Part shown: positions 39,497-47,926 of the stretch, in pieces | Position numbering within the stretch: position 1 is the first letter of the stretch | Layout: each line of letters begins with the position of its first letter | DNA from: Methylobacterium sp. E-065 | GTDB taxonomy: Bacteria; Pseudomonadota; Alphaproteobacteria; Rhizobiales; Beijerinckiaceae | Length of the DNA: 64,000 bases | Reading direction: 5' to 3' | Assembly (NCBI RefSeq): GCF_022829605.1 | Contig: NZ_JAKSYD010000122.1 | Location: 1-64,000 of the forward strand | The notes under the pieces: model-generated | What the model saw: only the letters and a program-made list of their open reading frames with translations | What the model was told of the DNA's origin: nothing | Databases searched by the model: none | Made by a program: the position numbers and the translations under genes

Positions 39497-40372
39497 TCAA
39501 CCGATATGCGGGCTGCCGGTGGCAGCGGGGAACCGATCGGCCAAGGCGCGGCGGAGCTTCTCAAGGGCCCGGTTTTCGATCTGGCGGACCCGCTCCTTCG
39601 AAATGCCGAGGCGCTGCCCAAGGGCTTCGAGCGTCGCCTGATCCTCGGCGAGCCGGCGCTCGCGCAGGATGCGCAACTCGCGCTCGGAGAGGACAGTCAG
39701 CGCCTGCTGAAGCCAGCTGAGGCGCCGCTCACCATCGACCGTGGCGCTCACCGTCTCGTCCGGCAACGCGGCGCCATCGACGAGGAAATCCATCCGCTCC
39801 GAGGAGGCGTCGCTATCCTCACCCACGGGAGCGTTGAGCGACATGTCCGGGCCGGACAGACGGGCGTCCATCAGGGCGACGTCGTCGCGCGAGACGCCGA
39901 TGGCGGTGGCGATGCGGCGGTGGATCTCGTCGCCGACATGCTCCTCGGTCGACTGCATCAGCCGGGCGCGCAGGCGGCGCAGGTTGAAGAACAGGGCCTT
40001 CTGAGCCGAGGAGGTGCCACCGCGCACGATCGACCAATTGCGCAGGATGTAGTCCTGGATCGAGGCGCGGATCCACCATGTCGCGTAGGTGGAGAAGCGG
40101 ACATCCCGCTCCGGCTCGAACCGGGCGGCGGCTTCCATCAGGCCGACGTGGCCTTCCTGGACGAGATCGGCCATCGGCAGGCCGTAGTGACGAAAACGCC
40201 CCGCCAGGGCGATGACGAGGCGCATGTGGGCCGAGATCAGGCGATGAAGGGCACGCTCGTCGCGATTGTCCTTCCAGCTGACGGCAAGACCACGTTCCTC
40301 CTCGCGGGCCAGGAACGGCGCCTCCATCGCAGTCCGGATGAACTGCCTGCGTATCCCTGCGATCTCAGCCAT
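39497..40372 (-). CDS. rpoH: RNA polymerase sigma factor RpoH (sigma-32 type)
   Basis: 291 aa. Region 2 has ALHRLISAHMRLVIALAGRF and WWIRASIQDYILRNWSIVRGG, and the RpoH-box QKALFFNLRRLR is clear. Region 4 ends LGISKERVRQIENRALEKLR. It directs heat-shock or related stress promoters. Alphaproteobacteria carry two or more RpoH copies, and I cannot tell which this is. The ATG at 40372 follows AGGCGGA. An EcfG-type promoter lies about 95 bases upstream, as for RpoH2 of Sinorhizobium, placing this sigma factor below the general stress response. Confidence 0.9.
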   Translation of the reverse strand: MAEIAGIRRQFIRTAMEAPFLAREEERGLAVSWKDNRDERALHRLISAHMRLVIALAGRFRHYGLPMADLVQEGHVGLMEAAARFEPERDVRFSTYATWWIRASIQDYILRNWSIVRGGTSSAQKALFFNLRRLRARLMQSTEEHVGDEIHRRIATAIGVSRDDVALMDARLSGPDMSLNAPVGEDSDASSERMDFLVDGAALPDETVSATVDGERRLSWLQQALTVLSERELRILRERRLAEDQATLEALGQRLGISKERVRQIENRALEKLRRALADRFPAATGSPHIG

Positions 40373-40465
40373 TCCGCCTGCCTCTTGTTGTCGAGTGCTG
40401 GTGCGGCGCCGGACCTTCTGGCCGGCGCACAGGCGCAGCCGCAAAGCAACGCCTGGCCATCGACA

Positions 40466-40491
40466 ACGGGAGGCTCAAGGAGAAAGTTCCG
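40466..40491 (-). promoter_or_regulatory. EcfG (general stress response) promoter of rpoH
   Basis: On the minus strand: GGAAC (40491-40487), 17 bases, CGTT (40469-40466). This exactly fits the GGAAC-N16/17-CGTT consensus of the PhyR-NepR-EcfG regulon. It lies about 94 bases before the rpoH start codon. Confidence 0.7.
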
Positions 40492-40628
40492 CACCGCTGC
40501 CGTTGAATGCGACAGGCGGCCGGGCACGATTTCGTGTTCCGTTAGGGTGACATGGGGGGCGGGGATCGCGAGTCCAGCCCCTCGGGTGCAAAAACGTCGC
40601 GCCCCGGGTGGGCAGGCGGTGCGCCCAT

Positions 40629-40655
40629 AAAAAAACCCGGCCGCAAGGGCCGGGT
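40629..40655 (-). terminator. Intrinsic terminator of carD
   Basis: ACCCGGCC (40635-40642), 5-base loop, GGCCGGGT (40648-40655). On the minus strand it is followed by a run of seven T (40635-40629). Located about 28 bases after the carD stop. Confidence 0.8.
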
Positions 40656-40683
40656 CTGTCGGTGCTGCAGGGAGACGTGTCGC

Positions 40684-41283
40684 TCAGGCGGCTTCTTCCT
40701 GAATGTCGTCGCTCTCGCCCTCGGGCTCCGCCTCGGCCTCGGCCTCGCTCTTGGCCCGGCGCGGAGACTTCGCGAGGCTCTGCTCGATGAGCTTGAGCGC
40801 CTCGGTCTCGGTGATGCGGTTCACGGAGGAGATCTCCCGCACGATCCTGTCGAGGGCCGCTTCGTAGAGCTGACGCTCGGAATAGGACTGCTCGGGCTGG
40901 GCCTCGGAGCGGAAGAGATCCCGCACCACTTCTGTCACGGAGAGCAGGTCGCCCGAATTGATCTTGGCCTCGTATTCCTGAGCCCGGCGCGACCACATGG
41001 TGCGCTTGACCCGGGCGCGGCCGGTCAGCAGGTCGAGGGCCTTCTTCACCAGCTCCGGCTCGGCGAGCTTGCGCATGCCGACACTGTTGGCCTTCGCGGT
41101 CGGTACGCGCAGGACCATCTTGTCCTTCTCGAACGAGACGACGAACAGCTCAAGCTTGTAGCCCGCGATTTCCTGCTCCTCGATCGCAGTGATGCGACCG
41201 ACGCCGTGGGCCGGATACACGACAGACTCGCCGGTCTTGAAACCTTGCCGGCCTGTGGTCGTCGTCTTCTTGGCTGTGGTCAT
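40684..41283 (-). CDS. carD: CarD-family transcription regulator
   Basis: 199 aa. The N-terminal RNA-polymerase-interacting domain reads FKTGESVVYPAHGVGRITAI then ELFVVSFEKDKMVLRVPTAKA, and the C-terminal DNA-binding helical domain includes RRAQEYEAKINSGDLLSVTEVVRDL. A Glu/Ala/Ser tail closes it. CarD/CdnL stabilises open complexes at rRNA and growth promoters. It lies between rpoH and fdxA as in many alphaproteobacteria. The ATG at 41283 is preferred to a longer frame of 47 extra residues. Confidence 0.92.
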   Translation of the reverse strand: MTTAKKTTTTGRQGFKTGESVVYPAHGVGRITAIEEQEIAGYKLELFVVSFEKDKMVLRVPTAKANSVGMRKLAEPELVKKALDLLTGRARVKRTMWSRRAQEYEAKINSGDLLSVTEVVRDLFRSEAQPEQSYSERQLYEAALDRIVREISSVNRITETEALKLIEQSLAKSPRRAKSEAEAEAEPEGESDDIQEEAA

Positions 41284-41799
41284 GCGAGAAGGGCCTCCAC
41301 TGGCGCGCAGCGTCCAGCGCCGCACGAAACCGTGTTCTTCCGGGCGGGACACCCGGTTTGCCTCGCCGCTCCCGAGCCCTCGCCACGTGCAAGGGCCGGG
41401 GAATTCCCCGGCGCAACCGCGCAAACGCCTGGACCTCCCGCCGAAACATTTTCGGCGGTCAATCGCGTACCACTCCTATGACCCACGATGATCGAAGGTG
41501 TTTCAACCGGAGGAGGCACGTCAGGCACGAGCGACGGCAGGCAGATTGTCTACCACAATCTGGCGCGCAGAGCAAAGCATACCGGAAGACGTGCGCGGGC
41601 CCATGGACGGCATCCGTGCCCGGCGACACCGCGTTTTACACCGGCTTGGCCGGAGGGAAATGAGCCTGTTGCAGGGCTGGGCTTCGCCAGCTGCAGATCA
41701 GGCCGCGCGGGCGACGGGCGCGGACGACCCCACCGCTTTTCCCCGGTCCGGCCCGCCTGTCTCGGGCCGGCATCACGGCGTGAGGATCGCCGCGCCCGC
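41284..41799. other. Intergenic region between carD and fdxA
   Basis: 516 bases with no supported gene; short open frames in it lack ribosome-binding sites and family features. At 41438-41458 a perfect 9-bp dyad CCGCCGAAA / TTTCGGCGG with a 3-base loop borders a TTGACC on the minus strand (41462-41457), a possible -35 for carD. The rest shows nothing recognisable. Confidence 0.35.
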
Positions 41800-42138
41800 T
41801 CAGTCGCCCGAGCCGGGGTTGGCCGAGAAGTAGGCCTCAAGCTTTCCGGACTTGCCGTCCCAGTCCTTGGCGTCGGCCGGCGCCTCTTTCTTCTGCGTGA
41901 TGTTCGGCCAGGTTTTGGCGTAGTCGGCGTTCAACTTCAGCCACGTGCCGAGGTTCGACTCGGTGTCGGGCTTGATCGCCTCGGCGGGGCATTCCGGCTC
42001 GCAGACGCCGCAATCGATGCACTCATCCGGGTGGATGACGAGCATGTTCTCGCCCTCGTAGAAGCAATCGACCGGACAGACCTCGACACAGTCCGTGTAC
42101 TTGCACTTGATGCAATTGTCGGTGACGACATAGGTCAT
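41800..42138 (-). CDS. fdxA: Seven-iron ferredoxin FdxA
   Basis: 112 aa. Cluster cysteines at 9, 12, 17, 21, 25 ([17 protein letters not shown]) and 40, 43, 46, 50 ([11 protein letters not shown]), the pattern of [3Fe-4S][4Fe-4S] ferredoxins of the Azotobacter FdI type. The tail of ~55 residues is family-typical. A soluble electron carrier; its partner is not shown. It lies between the S4 protein gene and carD. Confidence 0.95.
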   Translation of the reverse strand: MTYVVTDNCIKCKYTDCVEVCPVDCFYEGENMLVIHPDECIDCGVCEPECPAEAIKPDTESNLGTWLKLNADYAKTWPNITQKKEAPADAKDWDGKSGKLEAYFSANPGSGD

Positions 42139-42342
42139 CGGATGTCTTCGTCCTCAAACACGACTTGGCCCGGGCGGAGCCTCGGGATGGCCCGCACGCC
42201 CGGGTGGCACTGCGAGGGAATGCCGGTGCAGCTCGGCTCTGGGCCGGGCTTTGGAGGCAACGGCCTTAGACTCTGGCTCCCGGGCTGACAAGCGCGCGGG
42301 CGCCGCATCCCGACCTCGCCCGAGCGCTGTTGCCCAGCCTCA

Positions 42343-42636
42343 TCACCCGGGGGGCTCCGGCGCAGCGGCTGCGCCCGACAGGTCGTCGTAGAGCAGACGC
42401 GCCTCCGGTGCCGGTCCTCGCCGCATTCCGAGATCGAGCACCCGGACCGCCAGCGTGGCGTGCGGCGCGGCCACGGTCACCACGTCGCCGATGCCGATTC
42501 CCTTGGCGGGATTCTCGGCGCGTACCCCGTTCACCCGCACGAAGCCGCCGGTGGCGAGCTGCGCCGCGAGGGAGCGAGTCCGCGCGAAGCGCGCGAACCA
42601 CAACCACTTGTCGAGGCGCTGCCGGTCTTCCCGCAT
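42343..42636 (-). CDS. S4-domain RNA-binding protein (Hsp15/HslR-like)
   Basis: 97 aa. The S4 motif is RLDKWLWFARFARTRSLAA and VRVNGVRAENPAKGIGIGDVV. Hsp15 of E. coli binds stalled 50S subunits carrying nascent chains. The C-terminal basic tail of E. coli Hsp15 is shortened. It starts 9 bases after the helicase stop, so the two are co-transcribed. Confidence 0.88.
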   Translation of the reverse strand: MREDRQRLDKWLWFARFARTRSLAAQLATGGFVRVNGVRAENPAKGIGIGDVVTVAAPHATLAVRVLDLGMRRGPAPEARLLYDDLSGAAAAPEPPG

Positions 42637-42645
42637 GCGCGGGGG

Positions 42646-45600
42646 TCAGCGCTTCCCGCCGTCGCCAGCTTCGAGCTGCGCCTTGAGCGCCGCCAGCTTG
42701 GCGAAGGGCGAATCCGGATCCGGCGCCCGCTCGCGTCGTGGCGGCCGCGAGTCGGGCCGCGGACCCGCGTTACGCTGCTCGGCCCCACGCTGGTCGTCCC
42801 GGCGCTCGGGACGGCCGGTCCCCTCGAAGCGGTCGCGACGGGAGCCACGCTCCCGCCCGGGACGCGGGCCGCCCTCGCCACCCTCGGCGCGGCGCGGCTC
42901 CGGCCGGCCACCCTCGGGCCGGCCGCCGTCCGGACGGTTTTGGCCCTGTTGCTGACCGGGCTGGCCGCCGTCCCGGCCTCGACCGGCCCCACGCGGGCGG
43001 TTCTGCGGGCGCTGATGGGCCGGACGCTGGTGACGCTGGAGGCGCCAGACCTCGATCAACGGCACTTCGGCGGAGGTTTCACCCGCGGCCCCGTCGGCCT
43101 CCGGCGCGGTCTCTGTCTCGGTAGCCACCTCGACGGGCTCGGCCTCGCTGGCGGGTTCCGGTGCCGTCGCCTCGGAAGCGGCCTTCGGCTCCGGGCCGGG
43201 CTCGACATGCGGCGCAGCGTCGGCCTCGGGCTCTTCCCGGACGCCGGCCGTCTCGTGTTCCTCAGCCGCGGCCGCATCGACTGCCGGGCCTTCATCGATC
43301 TCGGGACTCGCGTCGGCCGCTTCCGAGGTCGTGGCGGCTTCTGCCGGGCTCTCGGCCTCCGTGGCCGCGGCCTTGGCGGCAGGTCCCTCACCGGCGGCGT
43401 CCTCACCGGTTGCCTCGGCCGCCCCATCGGCTTCCGCGGCCGGAGCCTCGTCGCCGGTGATCTCTGCAGCCTCCGCCTGCGCGGTGACCGATTCATCGGA
43501 GGCGGTTTCGGCGGTGGCCGTCGCGGCGGGTGTCGTGGCGGCGGCCGGGACCAGCGGCACGGTGATGGCCGGGCCGGGCCGCGGCTCCACGTTGTAGCCG
43601 AGCGATTTCAGGATCGAGGCGAAGTCCTCGCCCGAGCAGCCGACCAGCGAGGTCATGCCGACGGTGGCCACGAAGCCGTCACCGTCGGCCGTGCCGTCCG
43701 GCGGGGCGCCCGGCGTGGTGCCGGGCCGGTAGGCGATTGCCGGCCGGATCAGGTCGGCGAGCCGCTCCAAAATATCGACCCGCACGGCGCGCTCGCCGCT
43801 CACCCGGAAGCCGGCCGCGCGGTAGAGGCCCTTGGCGATCTCGCGATCGACCTTGATCGAGGTGCGTCCGGAACCGGCCAGATGCGCGATCTCGTCGAGG
43901 CCGCGCTGGTCGAGGCCGCCGTTGCGCAGGGCCCAGAGCTGGGCCGCGAGCGTGCGCGGCGCCGGCTTCAGCAGGGCCGGCAGGAAGATGTGGTAGGCGC
44001 CGAAGCGGACGCCGTGGCGGCGCAGGGCCCCGCGGCCGTCCTGATCGAGGCTGCGCATCTCGTGCGCCACCTTCGAGCGTTCCAGGACGCCGAGCGCCTC
44101 GACCACCTGATAGCCGATACCCTTGGCGAGACCGGTGAGATCGGCCGCGGTCTCGATCTCCATCAGCGGGCCGAGCAGGCGGACGATATAGGCTTTCAGC
44201 CACGCATCGAGGCGCGCCTCGACCTTTTCGCGGTGAGCGCCGGTCAAGCTGTCGTCGGCCAGCAGACGAATCTGCGGGGCGAACAGCTTCTCGCCGGGGT
44301 TGAGCTTGGCCACCGGCGCGCCGGTCCAGCGGATCGTACCATCATGCGCGAGCACGAGGGTCGAATCGGCCGTTGCCGAGAACCGGTCGGCCCGGGTCTC
44401 GATCTCCCCGGCGAGCGCCTTATCGGCGGCGCTCCTCAGGGTCTTGGCTTCGTGACCCTCCGCGGTGGCATCGGGAACGAACAGGAATCCGTGAAGGTGG
44501 CCGACATGCTGACCCTCGACGGTGACGTCACCGTCGGCGGTGATCTGGGCTTCGAGCATCGTGTTCTCTCTCAGGCGCCGCATCAGGACGCTTGTGCGCC
44601 TGTCCACGAAGCGGCTCGCGAGGCGTTCGTGCAGGGCGTCGGACAGCCTGTCCTCTACCCGACGCGTCTCGCCCTGCCAATGTTCTGGGTCGCGCAGCCA
44701 GTCGGGACGGTTTGCCACGAAGGTCCAGGTGCGTCCGTGGGCGATCCGGCGGGACAGGGTATCGATGTCGCCGTCGGTGCGGTCGATCATCGCGACCTGC
44801 TCGGCGAACCACGCGTCGGGGATGCGGCCCGCCATGCCCTTCATGAGGAATCGGTAGAGCTGGGCCACGAGGTCGGCATGCACCTGCGGGTGGACCTTGC
44901 GGTAATCCGGCACGCCGCAGACGTCCCAGAGGCGGCGCACCGTGGCGGCGCTGCGCGCCATGTCGCGGACGTCGTCCTCCTTCATCAAGATCTCGAGGGC
45001 CTGCTGATCCTCGCCCATAGGGGCGCGGGTCAGGCCCGATTCGCGCGGGTGCTCGTCCAGGCTCGCCTGCAGCCCCTCCAGGCTTGAGAAGCTCAGATCC
45101 GGGTTGCGCCATTGCAGGATGCGCAGGGGGTCGAAATCGTGTGCCTCCAGCCGCTCGACCAGTTCGGCCTCGAAGGGCGGGCAGCGCCCGGTGGAGCCGA
45201 ATGTGCCGTCCGCGAGGTGGCGCCCGGCCCGGCCGGCGATCTGACCCATCTCGGCGGGGGTGAGCTTGCGGAAGCGGGTGCCGTCGTACTTCCAGTTCGC
45301 TGCGAACGCGACGTGATCCACGTCGAGGTTGAGGCCCATCCCGACGGCGTCCGTGGCGACGAGGTAATCCACGTCGCCCGCCTGGTACATCTCGACCTGG
45401 GCGTTGCGGGTGCGCGGCGAGAGGGCGCCCAGCACCACCGCGGCGCCGCCGCGCTGGCGGCGGATCAGCTCGGCGATGGCGTAGACCTCCTCGGCCGAGA
45501 ACGCGACGATCGCGGTGCGCCGGGGCAGACGCGACAGGCGCTTCTCCCCCGCGAAGGTGAGTTGCGACAGCCGCGGCCGGGTCGTGGTCTGGACGTTGGG

Positions 45601-46206
45601 AATCAGGCTCTGGACCAGCGGCAGCATGGTCGAGGAGCCGATCAGCAGGGTCTCCTCCCGGCCGCGGACGTAGAGCAGGCGATCGGTGAAGACGTGGCCG
45701 CGGTCCATGTCGGCGGCGAGCTGGATCTCGTCGATGGCGACGTAGGCCACGTCGAGGTCGCGGGGCATCGCCTCGATGGTGCAGATCCAGTAGCGCGGCC
45801 GGTCCGGCTTGATCTTCTCCTCGCCGGTCACCAGCGCGACCTTGTCGAGGCCGACCTTGGCGACGACGCGCAGGTAGACCTCCCGGGCGAGCAGCCGCAG
45901 GGGCAGCCCGATCATCCCGGTCGGATGCGCGAGCATCCGCTCGATGGCGAGATGCGTCTTGCCGGTGTTGGTCGGCCCGAGGACCGCCATGACGCCGCGG
46001 GCGCGGGCATCGCGGGACAGCGAGCGGCTGGGCGTGGGGCGGAGCAGCGCGTCGATGGTCGGCGGTTCCTTCGGATGAAGGCCGTCGCGGCGCCGTCGCG
46101 GCGCGGGCGGGGAGGGGCTGTGGAGGCCGGTCGCGTCAGGGACGATAGGGCCGGCTTGATCTCCCCCCATATGGGATGCCACCGCCTCCAGGTCCAACAG
46201 GTTCAC
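42646..46206 (-). CDS. SUV3-like superfamily 2 RNA helicase with long low-complexity tail
   Basis: Up to 1186 aa. Walker A GPTNTGKTH at 77-85, DEIQ-type Walker B VAIDEIQLAADMDRGHVF, GSSTM motif III, and motif V/VI TDAVGMGLNLD and QIAGRAGRH. This is the SUV3 branch whose mitochondrial members work with RNA-degrading exonucleases. A C-terminal helicase-associated half follows to ~850. The last ~330 residues are Glu/Ala-rich, then Arg/Gly/Pro-rich and probably bind RNA. The start is uncertain: the GTG at 46206 overlaps a small upstream gene by 71 bases; an ATG at 46170 or the internal Met73 are alternatives. S4 and fdxA genes follow. Confidence 0.88.
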   Translation of the reverse strand: MNLLDLEAVASHMGGDQAGPIVPDATGLHSPSPPAPRRRRDGLHPKEPPTIDALLRPTPSRSLSRDARARGVMAVLGPTNTGKTHLAIERMLAHPTGMIGLPLRLLAREVYLRVVAKVGLDKVALVTGEEKIKPDRPRYWICTIEAMPRDLDVAYVAIDEIQLAADMDRGHVFTDRLLYVRGREETLLIGSSTMLPLVQSLIPNVQTTTRPRLSQLTFAGEKRLSRLPRRTAIVAFSAEEVYAIAELIRRQRGGAAVVLGALSPRTRNAQVEMYQAGDVDYLVATDAVGMGLNLDVDHVAFAANWKYDGTRFRKLTPAEMGQIAGRAGRHLADGTFGSTGRCPPFEAELVERLEAHDFDPLRILQWRNPDLSFSSLEGLQASLDEHPRESGLTRAPMGEDQQALEILMKEDDVRDMARSAATVRRLWDVCGVPDYRKVHPQVHADLVAQLYRFLMKGMAGRIPDAWFAEQVAMIDRTDGDIDTLSRRIAHGRTWTFVANRPDWLRDPEHWQGETRRVEDRLSDALHERLASRFVDRRTSVLMRRLRENTMLEAQITADGDVTVEGQHVGHLHGFLFVPDATAEGHEAKTLRSAADKALAGEIETRADRFSATADSTLVLAHDGTIRWTGAPVAKLNPGEKLFAPQIRLLADDSLTGAHREKVEARLDAWLKAYIVRLLGPLMEIETAADLTGLAKGIGYQVVEALGVLERSKVAHEMRSLDQDGRGALRRHGVRFGAYHIFLPALLKPAPRTLAAQLWALRNGGLDQRGLDEIAHLAGSGRTSIKVDREIAKGLYRAAGFRVSGERAVRVDILERLADLIRPAIAYRPGTTPGAPPDGTADGDGFVATVGMTSLVGCSGEDFASILKSLGYNVEPRPGPAITVPLVPAAATTPAATATAETASDESVTAQAEAAEITGDEAPAAEADGAAEATGEDAAGEGPAAKAAATEAESPAEAATTSEAADASPEIDEGPAVDAAAAEEHETAGVREEPEADAAPHVEPGPEPKAASEATAPEPASEAEPVEVATETETAPEADGAAGETSAEVPLIEVWRLQRHQRPAHQRPQNRPRGAGRGRDGGQPGQQQGQNRPDGGRPEGGRPEPRRAEGGEGGPRPGRERGSRRDRFEGTGRPERRDDQRGAEQRNAGPRPDSRPPRRERAPDPDSPFAKLAALKAQLEAGDGGKR

Positions 46207-46453
46207 CCTGCGGCGTGACGAGCGGGTAGACGTCGACCTGCGTCGTCGGCGTGCCCGGCTGGGGTGCGAGGTCGGCGCAGAGCGTGTCGGGCATCGCCAC
46301 GAGGGGGCCGCGGCGGTGCTGGACGATCTCGGCGGAGGAGAAGGCGTCGCCGCCGCAGCTCGACTCCGCGGAGCCGGCGGTCAGCGGCTGCCCGGCGGCC
46401 GGGCCGGCGAGGGCGGTCAGAGCGAGGGCGATTCGGAGGGTGGGCGCGCGCAT
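46136..46453 (-). CDS. Small secreted protein (hypothetical)
   Basis: 105 aa. Signal peptide MRAPTLRIALALTALAGPAAG is clear. The mature part has two Cys (SSCGGDAF, DTLCADLAPQ) and a Gly/Pro/Arg-rich end. Its 3' end overlaps the reading of the helicase N-terminus, so one of the two is annotated too long; a helicase start at 46170 would reduce the overlap to 35 bases. No family recognised. Confidence 0.55.
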   Translation of the reverse strand: MRAPTLRIALALTALAGPAAGQPLTAGSAESSCGGDAFSSAEIVQHRRGPLVAMPDTLCADLAPQPGTPTTQVDVYPLVTPQGEPVGPGGGGIPYGGRSSRPYRP

Positions 46454-46481
46454 CCGGCATTATCGCGGGAATCGTGAAGAT

Positions 46482-47108
46482 TCATGCCACCGCCTGTGGC
46501 ACGCCGAGATAGCCGTGCACGGCGCGCAGAACACGGCGCTCCAGATCCTCGCCGTCCCGCTCGCCGCGCTCGCCCGCGGCGTCGACCATGCCGCGCACGA
46601 GGGCGAAGAGGTCGCCCGCGGCAGTTCCGGGTTCGGCCGGAAGCGCGGCGCCGAGGCGTGCCAGCAGGGCCAGCAGCGCAGCTGTCACGTCCTCGGCGAC
46701 GGAGCCCAGGGTGTCGGCGAGTTGGAGCCGACTCTCTTCCCGGTCGAGAAGCAGCGCCAGGCGAGGCCGCGCCATCTGGTGGGTGACGCAAGCCCGAACG
46801 ATCAGGCGGAGCCCGTCCTCCGGTGTCGCGGCGCCCGGCGCTGCGCGCACCGCCTCAATCAGCACAGCGGTCTCCCGGGCCAGCAGGGCCGCGGTCAGCG
46901 CCTCCTTGCCGGGGAAGTACTGGTAGACCGAGCCGATCGACACGCCCGCCCGCTCGGCGACGGCGTTGGTCGTGTAGCCGTCCAGGCCGTTTTCCTCGAG
47001 AACGCGAGCCGCGCCCTCCAGGATCGTCCGCACCGTCTCGGCCGAGCGCGATTGTCCCGGACTTTTCCGGGGCTTGAGCGCCGGCCGGCGCGGCCGCGCG
47101 GCGCTCAT
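46482..47108 (-). CDS. TetR/AcrR-family transcription regulator
   Basis: 208 aa. A basic lead, then the HTH: TILEGAARVLEENGLDGYTT and NAVAERAGVSIGSVYQYFPG, KEAL. The ligand-binding C-terminal domain (about 85-200) includes ACVTHQMARPRLALLLDREESR. It is divergent from the darcynin-like gene with 75 bases between starts and is probably its repressor. Confidence 0.88.
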   Translation of the reverse strand: MSAARPRRPALKPRKSPGQSRSAETVRTILEGAARVLEENGLDGYTTNAVAERAGVSIGSVYQYFPGKEALTAALLARETAVLIEAVRAAPGAATPEDGLRLIVRACVTHQMARPRLALLLDREESRLQLADTLGSVAEDVTAALLALLARLGAALPAEPGTAAGDLFALVRGMVDAAGERGERDGEDLERRVLRAVHGYLGVPQAVA

Positions 47109-47183
47109 GAAGGCGAGTACGTCGCAGGCCCGGCCAAAGGCATCATCGTGGCGTTCCGACAGACTTCTGGAGCGTAGAACCCC

Positions 47184-47540
47184 ATGTCCGACAAGACCTT
47201 CGACCCCAAGCTCACCGTCTTCATGCTGGTGAAGACCTCCCCCGAATGGCTCGCCTTGCCGATCGACGATCGCTTCGCGCGGTTGCGTGAGACCTTTGAG
47301 CCGATCCTGCGGCGGCATGCCGAAACGGTGCGGCTCCGCTTCTACGACGCCGAGTTCTACACCGCCCGCCTGACCGACCTCTGGGTCTGGGAGGCCGCCG
47401 ATCATCACGCCTATGAACTCGTCGTCGAGGCCCTGCGCGAGACGGCGTTCTGGGACCGGTGGTTCGCGATCGTCGAGATCATTCCGGCGGTGGAGAACGC
47501 CTACGCGACGAATTACGGCCAAGTCCCGCTGGCGGCCTGA
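47184..47540 (+). CDS. Darcynin-like small protein
   Basis: 118 aa soluble protein. LTVFMLVKTSPEWLALPIDD, RLRFYDAEFYTARLTDLWVW and AFWDRWFAIVEIIPAVENAY match what I know of the darcynin family (ferredoxin-like alpha/beta barrel, function unknown). No Cys. Divergently transcribed from the TetR-type regulator. The DUF1330 protein encoded convergently has the same general dimeric alpha/beta-barrel type fold. Confidence 0.75.
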   Translation: MSDKTFDPKLTVFMLVKTSPEWLALPIDDRFARLRETFEPILRRHAETVRLRFYDAEFYTARLTDLWVWEAADHHAYELVVEALRETAFWDRWFAIVEIIPAVENAYATNYGQVPLAA

Positions 47541-47560
47541 CCGGTGGACGAGGGGGCGGC

Positions 47561-47851
47561 TCAGTCCGCCCCTTCGACCAGCACCACCTCGCCGATTCCC
47601 GCCGGCCGGCGCTTGGCGATGGCGGCCTGATATTCCGGCGAGAAATAGTAGGCGCGCGCCGCCTCGTAGGATTCGAATTGCAGCACGACGTTGCGCGGCC
47701 GGGCCTCGCCCTCGAGCGCCTCACTGCGACCGCCGCGCACCAGCGGCGTGCAGCCGTACTTGCGCATGGCCTCGGAGGCCATGGCGGCGTATTCCTTGTA
47801 GGCGTCCGGATCGGTGACCGTCATCCGGACGATGATGTAGCCCTTGGGCAT
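47561..47851 (-). CDS. DUF1330-family protein
   Basis: 96 aa dimeric alpha/beta-barrel type. MPKGYIIVRMTVTDPDAYKE, RGGRSEALEGEARPRNVVLQF and ESYEAARAYYFSPEYQAA are the family marks. Function unknown; some relatives are stress-linked. Start at 47851; a longer reading adds 11 unlikely residues. Convergent with the darcynin-like gene (20 bases between stops). Confidence 0.88.
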   Translation of the reverse strand: MPKGYIIVRMTVTDPDAYKEYAAMASEAMRKYGCTPLVRGGRSEALEGEARPRNVVLQFESYEAARAYYFSPEYQAAIAKRRPAGIGEVVLVEGAD

Positions 47852-47926
47852 TCGCTGGCCTCCCTGGCGCGGCTGTCGCACCAAGCGGACGTGCCGGGAA
47901 ACCGGCCTCCCGTCAAAGCCCGCGCG

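Larger units (their letters stand above)
40373..40683 (-). other. rpoH leader and carD terminator region
   Basis: 311 bases between the rpoH start and the carD stop (same strand). It holds an EcfG-type promoter (40466-40491) and the carD terminator (40629-40655). The rest shows nothing recognisable. Confidence 0.5.

Noticed and set aside
41488-41799. Plus-strand open frames between carD and fdxA
   Set aside because: They run into the antisense of fdxA, have Arg-rich shadow composition and no recognisable domain.
42460-45087. An 875-codon plus-strand frame opposite the helicase
   Set aside because: Shadow frame of the minus-strand helicase, which has all its motifs.
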